Below, in pieces: positions 25,872 to 39,400 of a stretch of DNA of 64,000 nt. A program made the translations under genes and the position numbers. The first letter of the stretch is position 1, and the number at the start of each line of letters is the position of its first letter. The notes beneath the pieces were generated by a model. It made no database searches, had not been told where the DNA came from, and worked only from the letters and a program-made list of their open reading frames with translations. Location: NCBI GenBank assembly GCA_964057225.1, contig OZ059899.1:17244501-17308500 (forward strand), given 5' to 3'. Source of the DNA: Auanema rhodensis (lineage: Eukaryota; Nematoda; Chromadorea; Rhabditida; Rhabditidae).

Positions 25872-28679
25872 TTGAAAAATGATGCATTAGTGTATGTTGA
25901 GTTTCCATGTACACTCAACATTGCTTCCAAAAACATTTTTACAAAAATTTTTCCGAAAAATTTCGAAATAATTTCGCAGAAAGTAGATGTTTTTAGATTC
26001 CTTTTTTCAAGGCAAAGACGATGGACAATGTTATTCAACGAAAAAATTAATTCTCCAGGGTGAAAATCGAGGATGTAAGTGTGAGCTTATATCAGTTGAT
26101 ATCTCGGTGCATTTTTAAGCTAGCGCAAATCTGATAACACAGATCGACGCAGCTTACAAATCCGCATCGAATGCACTATACAACATTGAGAAACGCTTAA
26201 TACAAAAATTAGTTATGATCGTTTGAAAAATGATGCATTAGTGTATGTTGAGTTTCCATGTACACTCAACATTGCTTCCAAAAACATTTTGACAAAAATT
26301 TTTTCGAAAAATTTCAAAATAATTTCGCAAAAAGTAAATGTTTTTAGATTCCTTTTTTTAAGGCAAAGACGATGGACAATGTTATTCAACGAAAAAATTA
26401 ATTCTGCAGGGTGAAAATCGAGGATGTAAGTGTGAACTTATATCAGTTGATATCTCGGTGCATTTTTAAGCTAGCGCAAATCTGATAACACAGATCGACG
26501 CAGTTTAAAAATCCGCATCGAATGCACTATACTACATTGAGAAACGCTTAATACAAAACTTAGTTATGATCGTTTGAAAAAAGATGCATTACTGTATGTT
26601 GAGTTTCCATGTACACTCAACATTGCTTCCAAAAACATTTTTACAAAAATTTTTCCGAAAAATTTCGAAATAATTTCGCAGAAAGTAGATGTTTTTAGAT
26701 TCCTTTTTTCAAGGCAAAGACGATGGACATTGTTATTCAACGAAAAAATTAATTCTGCAGGGTGAAAATCGAGGATGTAAGTGTGAGCTTATATCAGTTG
26801 ATATCTCGGTGCATTTTTAAGCTAGCGCAAATCTGATAACACAGATCGACGCAGCTTACAAATCCGCATCGAATGCACTATACAACATTGAGAAACGCTT
26901 AATACAAAAATTAGTTATGATCGTTTGAAAAATGATGCATTAGTGTATGTTGAGTTTCCATGTACACTCAACATTGCTTCCAAAAACATTTTGACAAAAA
27001 TTTTTTCGAAAAATTTCAAAATAATTTCGCAAAAAGTAAATGTTTTTAGATTCCTTTTTTTAAGGCAAAGACGATGGACAATGTTATTCAACGAAAAAAT
27101 TAATTCTGCAGGGTGAAAATCGAGGATGTAAGTGTGAACTTATATCAGTTGATATCTCGGTGCATTTTTAAGCTAGCGCAAATCTGATAACACAGATCGA
27201 CGCAGCTTAAAAATCCGCATCGAATGCACTATACAACATTGAGAAACGCTTAATACAAAAATTAGTTATGATCGTTTGAAAAATGATGCATTAGTGTATG
27301 TTGAGTTTCCATGTACACTCAACATTGCTTCCAAAAACATTTTTACAAAAATTTTTCCGAAAAATTTCGAAATAATTTCGCAAAAAGTAGATGTTTTTAG
27401 ATTCCTTTTTTCAAGGCAAAGACGATGGACAATGTTATTCAACGAAAAAATTAATTCTCCAGGGTGAAAATCGAGGATGTAAGTGTGAGCTTATATCAGT
27501 TGATATCTCGGTGCATTTTTAAGCTAGCGCAAATCTGATAACACAGATCGACGCAGCTTACAAATCCGCATCGAATGCACTATACAACATTGAGAAACGC
27601 TTAATACAAAAATTAGTTATGATCGTTTGAAAAATGATGCATTAGTGTATGTTGAGTTTCCATGTACACTCAACATTGCTTCCAAAAACATTTTGACAAA
27701 AATTTTTTCGAAAAATTTCAAAATAATTTCGCAAAAAGTAAATGTTTTTAGATTCCTTTTTTTAAGGCAAAGACGATGGACAATGTTATTCAACGAAAAA
27801 ATTAATTCTGCAGGGTGAAAATCGAGGATGTAAGTGTGAACTTATATCAGTTGATATCTCGGTGCATTTTTAAGCTAGCGCAAATCTGATAACACAGATC
27901 GACGCAGTTTAAAAATCCGCATCGAATGCACTATACTACATTGAGAAACGCTTAATACAAAACTTAGTTATGATCGTTTGAAAAAAGATGCATTAGTGTA
28001 TGTTGAGTTTCCATGTACACTCAACATTGCTTCCAAAAACATTTTTACAAAAATTTTTCCGAAAAATTTCGAAATAATTTCGCAGAAAGTAGATGTTTTT
28101 AGATTCCTTTTTTCAAGGCAAAGACGATGGACATTGTTATTCAACGAAAAAATTAATTCTGCAGGGTGAAAATCGAGGATGTAAGTGTGAGCTTATATCA
28201 GTTGATATCTCGGTGCATTTTTAAGCTAGCGCAAATCTGATAACACAGATCGACGCAGCTTACAAATCCGCATCGAATGCACTATACAACATTGAGAAAC
28301 GCTTAATACAAAAATTAGTTATGATCGTTTGAAAAATGATGCATTAGTGTATGTTGAGTTTCCATGTACACTCAACATTGCTTCCAAAAACATTTTGACA
28401 AAAATTTTTTCGAAAAATTTCAAAATAATTTCGCAAAAAGTAAATGTTTTTAGATTCCTTTTTTTAAGGCAAAGACGATGGACAATGTTATTCAACGAAA
28501 AAATTAATTCTCCAGGGTGAAAATCGAGGATGTAAGTGTGAGCTTATATCAGTTGATATCTCGGTGCATTTTTAAGCTAGCGCAAATCTGATAACACAGA
28601 TCGACGCAGCTTAAAAATCCGCATCGAATGCACTATACAACATTGAGAAACGCTTAATACAAAAATTAGTTATGATCGT
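25872..28679 (+). repeat. 4-monomer tandem duplication (2 x 1404 bp)
   Basis: B, C, B with ggacattg, C occurs at 25872, 26223, 26574, 26925 and again at 27276, 27627, 27978, 28329. A related four starts at 24117. Small differences distinguish the copies: actgtatg at 26574, ctccaggg rather than ctgcaggg in the last C monomer, and gcaaaaag rather than gcagaaag at 27276. Confidence 0.83.
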
Positions 28680-30785
28680 TTGAAAAATGATGCATTAGTG
28701 TATGTTGAGTTTCCATGTACACTCAACATTGCTTCCAAAAACATTTTTACAAAAATTTTTCCGAAAAATTTCAAAATAATTTCGCAAAAAGTAGATGTTT
28801 TTAGATTCCTTTTTTCAAGGCAAAGACGATGGACAATGTTATTCAACGAAAAAATTAATTCTCCAGGGTGAAAATCGAGGATGTAAGTGTGAGCTTATAT
28901 CAGTTGATATCTCGGTGCATTTTTAAGCTAGCGCAAATCTGATAACACAGATCGACGCAGCTTACAAATCCGCATCGAATGCACTATACAACATTGAGAA
29001 ACGCTTAATACAAAAATTAGTTATGATCGTTTGAAAAATGATGCATTAGTGTATGTTGAGTTTCCATGTACACTCAACATTGCTTCCAAAAACATTTTGA
29101 CAAAAATTTTTTCGAAAAATTTCAAAAAAATTTCGCAAAAAGTAAATGTTTTTAGATTCCTTTTTTTAAGGCAAAGACGATGGACAATGTTATTCAACGA
29201 AAAAATTAATTCTCCAGGGTGAAAATCGAGGATGTAAGTGTGAGCTTATATCAGTTGATATCTCGGTGCATTTTTAAGCTAGCGCAAATCTGATAACACA
29301 GATCGACGCAGCTTACAAATCCGCATCGAATGCACTATACAACATTGAGAAACGCTTAATACAAAAATTAGTTATGATCGTTTGAAAAATGATGCATTAG
29401 TGTATGTTGAGTTTCCATGTACACTCAACATTGCTTCCAAAAACATTTTGACAAAAATTTTTCCGAAAAATTTCAAAATAATTTCGCAAAAAGTAAATGT
29501 TTTCAGATTCCGTTTTTCAAGGCAAAGACGATGGACAATGTTATTCAACGAAAAAATTAATTCTGCAGAATGAAAATCGAGGATATAAGTGTGAACTTAT
29601 ATCAGTTGATATCTCGGTGCATTTTTAAGCTAGCGCAAATCTGATAACACAGATCGACGCAGCTTAAAAATCCGCATCGAATGCACTATACAACATTGAG
29701 AAACGCTTAATACAAAAATTAGTTATGATCGTTTGAAAAATGATGCATTAGTGTATGTTGAGTTTCCATGTACACTCAACATTGCTTCCAAAAACATTTT
29801 TACAAAAATTTTTCCGAAAAATTTCAAAATAATTTCGCAAAAAGTAGATGTTTTTAGATTCCTTTTTTCAAGGCAAAGACGATGGACAATGTTATTCAAC
29901 GAAAAAATTAATTCTCCAGGGTGAAAATCGAGGATGTAAGTGTGAGCTTATATCAGTTGATATCTCGGTGCATTTTTAAGCTAGCGCAAATCTGATAACA
30001 CAGATCGACGCAGCTTACAAATCCGCATCGAATGCACTATACAACATTGAGAAACGCTTAATACAAAAATTAGTTATGATCGTTTGAAAAATGATGCATT
30101 AGTGTATGTTGAGTTTCCATGTACACTCAACATTGCTTCCAAAAACATTTTGACAAAAATTTTTTCGAAAAATTTCAAAAAAATTTCGCAAAAAGTAAAT
30201 GTTTTTAGATTCCTTTTTTTAAGGCAAAGACGATGGACAATGTTATTCAACGAAAAAATTAATTCTCCAGGGTGAAAATCGAGGATGTAAGTGTGAGCTT
30301 ATATCAGTTGATATCTCGGTGCATTTTTAAGCTAGCGCAAATCTGATAACACAGATCGACGCAGCTTACAAATCCGCATCGAATGCACTATACAACATTG
30401 AGAAACGCTTAATACAAAAATTAGTTATGATCGTTTGAAAAATGATGCATTAGTGTATGTTGAGTTTCCATGTACACTCAACATTGCTTCCAAAAACATT
30501 TTGACAAAAATTTTTCCAAAAAATTTCAAAATAATTTCGCAAAAAGTGAATGTTTTCAGATTCCGTTTTTCAAGGCAAAGACGATGGACAATGTTATTCA
30601 ACGAAAAAATTAATTCTGCAGAATGAAAATCGAGGATATAAGTGTGAACTTATATCAGTTGATATCTCGGTGCATTTTTAAGCTAGCGCAAATCTGATAA
30701 CACAGATCGACGCAGCTTACAAATCCGCATCGAATGCACTATACAACATTGAGAAACGCTTAATACAAAAATTAGTTATGATCGT
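28680..30785 (+). repeat. 3-monomer tandem duplication (2 x 1053 bp)
   Basis: B, C, A at 28680, 29031, 29382 recurs at 29733, 30084, 30435. Both C copies share the private ttcaaaaaaattt (elsewhere ttcaaaataattt), and both A copies share ttttcagattccg, so the unit was copied after these changes arose. The A copy at 29382 has ccgaaaaattt and gtaaatg where its twin has ccaaaaaattt and gtgaatg, which looks like a conversion patch. Confidence 0.87.
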
Positions 30786-31136
30786 TTGAAAAATGATGCA
30801 TTAGTGTATGTTGAGTTTCCATGTACACTCAACATTGCTTCCAAAAACATTTTGACAAAAATTTTTTCGAAAAATTTCAAAATAATTTCGCAAAAAGTAA
30901 ATGTTTTTAGATTCCTTTTTTCAAGGCAAAGACGATGGACAATGTTATTCAACGAAAAAATTAATTCTGCAGGGTGAAAATCGAGGATATAAGTGTGAAC
31001 TTATGTCAGTTGATATCTTGGTGCATTTTTAAGCTAGCGCAAATCTGATAACACAGATCGACGCAGTTTAAAAATCCGCATCAAATGCACTATACTACAT
31101 TGAGAAACGCTTAATACAAAAATTAGTTATGATCGT
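30786..31136 (+). repeat. C-type monomer with B-type 3' half
   Basis: Core is C (ttttgac, ttcgaaaaattt, gtaaatg) but the downstream tract is ttccttttttcaagg as in B. It carries private atatcttgg (about 31014) and catcaaatgc, and opens the next domain. Confidence 0.8.
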
Positions 31137-34100
31137 TTGAAAAATGATGCATTAGTGTATGTTGAGTTTCCATGTACACTCAACATTGCTTCCAAAAACA
31201 TTTTTACAAAAATTTTTCCGAAAAATTTCAAAATAATTTCGCAAAAAGTAGATGTTTTTAGATTCCTTTTTTCAAAGCAAAGACGATGGACAATGTTATT
31301 CAACGAAAAAATTAATTCTCCAGGGTGAAAATCGAGGATATAAGTGTGAACTTATATCAGTTGATATCTCGGTGCATTTTTAAGCTAGCGCAAATCTGAT
31401 AACACAGATCGACGCAGCTTACAAATCCGCATCGAATGCACTATACAACATTGAGAAACGCTTAATACAAAAATTAGTTATGATCGTTTGAAAAATGATG
31501 CATTAGTGTATGTTGAGTTTCCATGTACACTCAACATTGCTTCCAAAAACATTTTGACAAAAATTTTTTCGAAAAATTTCAAAATAATTTCGCAAAAAGT
31601 AGATGTTTTTAGATTCCTTTTTTCAAGGCAAAGACGATGGACAATGTTATTCAACGAAAAAATTAATTCTCCAGGGTGAAAATCGAGGATGTAAGTGTGA
31701 GCTTATATCAGTTGATATCTCGGTGCATTTTTAAGCTAGCGCAAATCTGATAACACAGATCGACGCAGCTTACAAATCCGCATCGAATGCACTATACAAC
31801 ATTGAGAAACGCTTAATACAAAAATTAGTTATGATCGTTTGAAAAATGATGCATTAGTGTATGTTGAGTTTCCATGTACACTCAACATTGCTTCCAAAAA
31901 CATTTTGACAAAAATTTTTTCGAAAAATTTCAAAATAATTTCGCAAAAAGTAAATGTTTTTAGATTCCTTTTTTTAAGGCAAAGACGATGGACAATGTTA
32001 TTCAACGAAAAAATTAATTCTGCAGGGTGAAAATCGAGGATATAAGTGTGAACTTATATCAGTTGATATCTCGGTGCATTTTTAAGCTAGCGCAAATCTG
32101 ATAACACAGATCGACGCAGTTTAAAAATCCGCATCGAATGCACTATACTACATTGAGAAACGCTTAATACAAAAATTAGTTATGATCGTTTGAAAAATGA
32201 TGCATTAGTGTATGTTGAGTTTCCATGTACACTCAACATTGCTTCCAAAAACATTTTTACAAAAATTTTTCCGAAAAATTTCAAAATAATTTCGCAAAAA
32301 GTAGATGTTTTTAGATTCCTTTTTTCAAAGCAAAGACGATGGACAATGTTATTCAACGAAAAAATTAATTCTCCAGGGTGAAAATCGAGGATGTAAGTGT
32401 GAGCTTATATCAGTTGATATCTCGGTGCATTTTTAAGCTAGCGCAAATCTGATAACACAGATCGACGCAGCTTACAAATCCGCATCGAATGCACTATACA
32501 ACATTAAGAAACGCTTAATACAAAAATTAGTTATGATCGTTTGAAAAATGATGCATTAGTGTATGTTGAGTTTCCATGTACACTCAACATTGCTTCCAAA
32601 AACATTTTGACAAAAATGTTTTCGAAAAATTTCAAAATAATTTCGCAAAAAGTAAATGTTTTTAAATTCCTTTTTTAAAGGCAAAGACGATGGACAATGT
32701 TATTCAACGAAAAAATTAATTCTGCAGGGTGAAAATCGAGGATATAAGTGTGAACTTATATCAGTTGATATCTCGGTGCATTTTTAAGCTAGCGCAAATC
32801 TGATAACACAGATCGACGCAGTTTAAAAATCCGCATCGAATGCACTATACTACATTGAGAAACGCTTAATACAAAAATTAGTTATGATCGTTTGAAAAAT
32901 GATGCATTAGTGTATGTTGAGTTTCCATGTACACTCAACATTGCTTCCAAAAACATTTTTACAAAAATTTTTCCGAAAAATTTCAAAATAATTTCGCAAA
33001 AAGTAGATGTTTTTAGATTCCTTTTTTCAAAGCAAAGACGATGGACAATGTTATTCAACGAAAAAATTAATTCTCCAGGGTGAAAATCGAGGATATAAGT
33101 GTGAGCTTATATCAGTTGATATCTCGGTGCATTTTTAAGCTAGCGCAAATCTGATAACACAGATCGACGCAGCTTACAAATTCGCATCGAATGCACTATA
33201 CAACATTGAGAAACGCTTAATACAAAAATTAGTTATGATCGTTTGAAAAATGATGCATTAGTGTATGTTGAGTTTCCATGTACACTCAACATTGCTTCCA
33301 AAAACATTTTGACAAAAATTTTTTCGAAAAATTTCAAAATAATTTCGCAAAAAGTAAATGTTTTTAGATTCCTTTTTTTAAGGCAAAGACGATGGACAAT
33401 GTTATTCAACGAAAAAATTAATTCTGCAGGGTGAAAATCGAGGATATAAGTGTGAACTTATATCAGTTGATATCTCGGTGCATTTTTAAGCTAGCGCAAA
33501 TCTGATAACACAGATCGACGCAGTTTAAAAATCCGCATCGAATGCACTATACTACATTGAGAAACGCTTAATACAAAAATTAGTTATGATCGTTTGAAAA
33601 ATGATGCATTAGTGTATGTTGAGTTTCCATGTACACTCAACATTGCTTCCAAAAACATTTTTACAAAAATTTTTCCGAAAAATTTCAAAATAATTTCGCA
33701 AAAAGTAGATGTTTTTAGATTCCTTTTTTCAAAGCAAAGACGATGGACAATGTTATTCAACGAAAAAATTAATTCTCCAGGGTGAAAATCGAGGATATAA
33801 GTGTGAGCTTATATCAGTTGATATCTCGGTGCATTTTTAAGCTAGCGCAAATCTGATAACACAGATCGACGCAGCTTACAAATCCGCATCGAATGCACTA
33901 TACAACATTAAGAAACGCTTAATACAAAAATTAGTTATGATCGTTTGAAAAATGATGCATTAGTGTATGTTGAGTTTCCATGTACACTCAACATTGCTTC
34001 CAAAAACATTTTGACAAAAATGTTTTCGAAAAATTTCAAAATAATTTCGCAAAAAGTAAATGTTTTTAGATTCCTTTTTTTAAGGCAAAGACGATGGACA

Positions 34101-36400
34101 ATGTTATTCAACGAAAAAATTAATTCTGCAGGGTGAAAATCGAGGATATAAGTGTGAACTTATATCAGTTGATATCTCGGTGCATTTTTAAGCTAGCGCA
34201 AATCTGATAACACAGATCGACGCAGTTTAAAAATCCGCATCGAATGCACTATACTACATTGAGAAACGCTTAATACAAAAATTAGTTATGATCGTTTGAA
34301 AAATGATGCATTAGTGTATGTTGAGTTTCCATGTACACTCAACATTGCTTCCAAAAACATTTTACAAAAATTTTTCCGAAAAATTTCAAAATAATTTCGC
34401 AAAAAGTAGATGTTTTTAGATTCCTTTTTTCAAAGCAAAGACGATGGACAATGTTATTCAACGAAAAAATTAATTCTCCAGGGTGAAAATCGAGGATATA
34501 AGTGTGAACTTATATCAGTTGATATCTCGGTGCATTTTTAAGCTAGCGCAAATCTGATAACACAGATCGACGCAGCTTACAAATCCGCATCGAATGCACT
34601 ATACAACATTGAGAAACGCTTAATACAAAAATTAGTTATGATCGTTTGAAAAATGATGCATTAGTGTATGTTGAGTTTCCATGTACACTCAACATTGCTT
34701 CCAAAAACATTTTGACAAAAATTTTTTCGAAAAATTTCAAAATAATTTCGCAAAAAGTAGATGTTTTTAGATTCCTTTTTTCAAGGCAAAGACGATGGAC
34801 AATGTTATTCAACGAAAAAATTAATTCTCCAGGGTGAAAATCGAGGATGTAAGTGTGAGCTTATATCAGTTGATATCTCGGTGCATTTTTAAGCTAGCGC
34901 AAATCTGATAACACAGATCGACGCAGTTTAAAAATCCGCATCGAATGCACTATACTACATTGAGAAACGCTTAATACAAAAATTAGTTATGATCGTTTGA
35001 AAAATGATGCATTAGTGTATGTTGAGTTTCCATGTACACTCAACATTGCTTCCAAAAACATTTTGACAAAAATGTTTTCGAAAAATTTCAAAATAATTTC
35101 GCAAAAAGTAAATGTTTTTAGATTCCTTTTTTTAAGGCAAAGACGATGGACAATGTTATTCAACGAAAAAATTAATTCTGCAGGGTGAAAATCGAGGATA
35201 TAAGTGTGAACTTATATCAGTTGATATCTCGGTGCATTTTTAAGCTAGCGCAAATCTGATAACACAGATCGACGCAGTTTAAAAATCCGCATCGAATGCA
35301 CTATACTACATTGAGAAACGCTTAATACAAAAATTAGTTATGATCGTTTGAAAAATGATGCATTAGTGTATGTTGAGTTTCCATGTACACTCACCATTGC
35401 TTCCAAAAACATTTTTACAAAAATTTTTCCGAAAAATTTCAAAATAATTTCGCAAAAAGTAGATGTTTTTAGATTCCTTTTTTCAAAGCAGAGACGATGG
35501 ACAATGTTATTCAACGAAAAAATTAATTCTCCAGGGTGAAAATCGAGGATATAAGTGTGAACTTATATCAGTTGATATCTCGGTGCATTTTTAAGCTAGC
35601 GCAAATCTGATAACACAGATCGACGCAGCTTACAAATCCGCATCGAATGCACTATACAACATTGAGAAACGCTTAATACAAAAATTAGTTATGATCGTTT
35701 GAAAAATGATGCATTAGTGTATGTTGAGTTTCCATGTACACTCAACATTGCTTCCAAAAACATTTTGACAAAAATTTTTTCGAAAAATTTCAAAATAATT
35801 TCGCAAAAAGTAGATGTTTTTAGATTCCTTTTTTCAAGGCAAAGACGATGGACAATGTTATTCAACGAAAAAATTAATTCTCCAGGGTGAAAATCGAGGA
35901 TGTAAGTGTGAGCTTATATCAGTTGATATCTCGGTGCATTTTTAAGCTAGCGCAAATCTGATAACACAGATCGACGCAGTTTAAAAATCCGCATCGAATG
36001 CACTATACTACATTGAGAAACGCTTAATACAAAAATTAGTTATGATCGTTTGAAAAATGATGCATTAGTGTATGTTGAGTTTCCATGTACACTCAACATT
36101 GCTTCCAAAAACATTTTGACAAAAATTTTTTCGAAAAATTTCAAAATAATTTCGCAAAAAGTAAATGTTTTTAGATTCCTTTTTTTAAGGCAAAGACGAT
36201 GGACAATGTTATTCAACGAAAAAATTAATTCTGCAGGGTGAAAATCGAGGATGTAAGTGTGAGCTTATATCAGTTGATATCTCGGTGCATTTTTAAGCTA
36301 GCGCAAATCTGATAACACAGATCGACGCAGCTTACAAATCCGCATCGAATGCACTATACAACATTGAGAAACGCTTAATACAAAAATTAGTTATGATCGT
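31137..36400 (+). repeat. caaagc-marked B/C domain
   Basis: Six B monomers (31137, 32190, 32892, 33594, 34296, 35348) carry ttttttcaaagc instead of ttttttcaaggc, a change seen nowhere else in the window. They alternate with C copies, three of which (32541, 33945, 34997) have aaaatgttttcg, also private to this zone. Three C-to-B chimeras (31488, 34646, 35699) turn some dimers into trimers. The monomer at 34296 is one base short and the copy at 35348 has actcaccat. The private markers show local homogenisation within about 5 kb. Confidence 0.87.
34296..34645 (+). repeat. 350-bp monomer with 1-base deletion
   Basis: The T run before acaaaaa has four T rather than five (cattttac), at about 34360. 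Otherwise it is a caaagc-marked family B monomer. Confidence 0.85.
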
Positions 36401-39400
36401 TTGAAAAATGATGCATTAGTGTATGTTGAGTTTCCATGTACACTCAACATTGCTTCCAAAAACATTTTGACAAAAATTTTTTCGAAAAATTTCAAAATAA
36501 TTTCGCAAAAAGTAAATGTTTTTAGATTCCTTTTTTAAAGGCAAAGACGATGGACAATGTTATTCAACGAAAAAATTAATTCTGCAGGGTGAAAATCGAG
36601 GATATAAGTGTGAACTTATATCAGTTGATATCTCGGTGCATTTTTAAGCTAGCGCAAATCTGATAACACAGATCGACGCAGTTTAAAAATCCGCATCGAA
36701 TGCACTATACTACATTGAGAAACGCTTAATACAAAAATTAGTTATGATCGTTTGAAAAATGATGCATTAGTGTATGTTGAGTTTCCATGTACACTCAACA
36801 TTGCTTCCAAAAACATTTTTACAAAAATTTTTCCGAAAAATTTCAAAATAATTTCGCAAAAAGTAGATGTTTTTAGATTCCTTTTTTCAAGGCAAAGACG
36901 ATGGACAATGTTATTCAACGAAAAAATTAATTCTCCAGGGTGAAAATCGAGGATGTAAGTGTGAGCTTATATCAGTTGATATCTCGGTGCATTTTTAAGC
37001 TAGCGCAAATCTGATAACACAGATCGACGCAGCTTACAAATCCGCATCGAATGCACTATACAACATTGAAAAACGCTTAATACAAAAATTAGTTATGATC
37101 GTTTGAAAAATGATGCATTAGTGTATGTTGAGTTTCCATGTACACTCAACATTGCTTCCAAAAACATTTTTACAAAAATTTTTCCGAAAAATTTCAAAAT
37201 AATTTCGCAAAAAGTAGATGTTTTTAGATTCCTTTTTTCAAGGCAAAGACGATGGACAATGTTATTCAACGAAAAAATTAATTCTCCAGGGTGAAAATCG
37301 AGGATGTAAGTGTGAGCTTATATCAGTTGATATCTCGGTGCATTTTTAAGCTAGCGCAAATCTGATAACACAGATCGACGCAGTTTAAAAATCCGCATCG
37401 AATGCACTATACAACATTGAGAAACGCTTAATACAAAAATTAGTTATGATCGTTTGAAAAATGATGCATTAGTGTATGTTGAGTTTCCATGTACACTCAA
37501 CATTGCTTCCAAAAACATTTTTACAAAAATTTTTCCGAAAAATTTCAAAATAATTTCGCAAAAAGTAGATGTTTTTAGATTTCTTTTTTCAAGGCAAAGA
37601 CGATGGACAATGTTATTCAACGAAAAAATTAATTCTGCAGGGTGAAAATCGAGGATATAAGTGTGAACTTATATCAGTTGATATCTCGGTGCATTTTTAA
37701 GCTAGCGCAAATCTGATAACACAGATCGACGCAGTTTAAAAATCCGCATCGAATGCACTATACTACATTGAGAAACGCTTAATACAAAAATTAGTTATGA
37801 TCGTTTGAAAAATGATGCATTAGTGTATGTTGAGTTTCCATGTACACTCAACATTGCTTCCAAAAACATTTTTACAAAAATTTTTCCGAAAAATTTCAAA
37901 ATAATTTCGCAAAAAGTAGATGTTTTTAGATTCCTTTTTTCAAGGCAAAGACGATGGACAATGTTATTCAACGAAAAAATTAATTCTCCAGGGTGAAAAT
38001 CGAGGATGTAAGTGTGAGCTTATATCAGTTGATATCTCGGTGCATTTTTAAGCTAGCGCAAATCTGATAACACAGATCGACGCAGTTTAAAAATCCGCAT
38101 CGAATGCACTATACTACATTGAGAAACGCTTAATACAAAAATTAGTTATGATCGTTTGAAAAATGATGCATTAGTGTATGTTGAGTTTCCATGTACACTC
38201 AACATTGCTTCCAAAAACATTTTGACAAAAATTTTTCCGAAAAATTTCAAAATAATTTCGCAAAAAGTAGATGTTTTTAGATTCCTTTTTTCAAGGCAAA
38301 GACGATGGACAATGTTATTCAACGAAAAAATTAATTCTCCAGGGTGAAAATCGAGGATGTAAGTGTGAGCTTATATCAGTTGATATCTCGGTGCATTTTT
38401 AAGCTAGCGCAAATCTGATAACACAGATCGACGCAGTTTAAAAATCCGCATCGAATGCACTATACAACATTGAGAAACGCTTAATACAAAAATTAGTTAT
38501 GATCGTTTGAAAAATGATGCATTAGTGTATGTTGAGTTTCCATGTACACTCAACATTGCTTCCAAAAACATTTTTACAAAAATTTTTCCGAAAAATTTCA
38601 AAATAATTTCGCAAAAAGTAGATGTTTTTAGATTTCTTTTTTCAAGGCAAAGACGATGGACAATGTTATTCAACGAAAAAATTAATTCTGCAGGGTGAAA
38701 ATCGAGGATATAAGTGTGAACTTATATCAGTTGATATCTCGGTGCATTTTTAAGCTAGCGCAAATCTGATAACACAGATCGACGCAGTTTAAAAATCCGC
38801 ATCGAATGCACTATACTACATTGAGAAACGCTTAATACAAAAATTAGTTATGATCGTTTGAAAAATGATGCATTAGTGTATGTTGAGTTTCCATGTACAC
38901 TCAACATTGCTTCCAAAAACATTTTTACAAAAATTTTTCCGAAAAATTTCAAAATAATTTCGCAAAAAGTAGATGTTTTTAGATTCCTTTTTTCAAGGCA
39001 AAGACGATGGACAATGTTATTCAACGAAAAAATTAATTCTCCAGGGTGAAAATCGAGGATGTAAGTGTGAGCTTATATCAGTTGATATCTCGGTGCATTT
39101 TTAAGCTAGCGCAAATCTGATAACACAGATCGACGCAGTTTAAAAATCCGCATCGAATGCACTATACTACATTGAGAAACGCTTAATACAAAAATTAGTT
39201 ATGATCGTTTGAAAAATGATGCATTAGTGTATGTTGAGTTTCCATGTACACTCAACATTGCTTCCAAAAACATTTTGACAAAAATTTTTTCGAAAAATTT
39301 CAAAATAATTTCGCAAAAAGTAAATGTTTTTAGATTCCTTTTTTTAAGGCAAAGACGATGGACAATGTTATTCAACGAAAAAATTAATTCTGCAGGGTGA

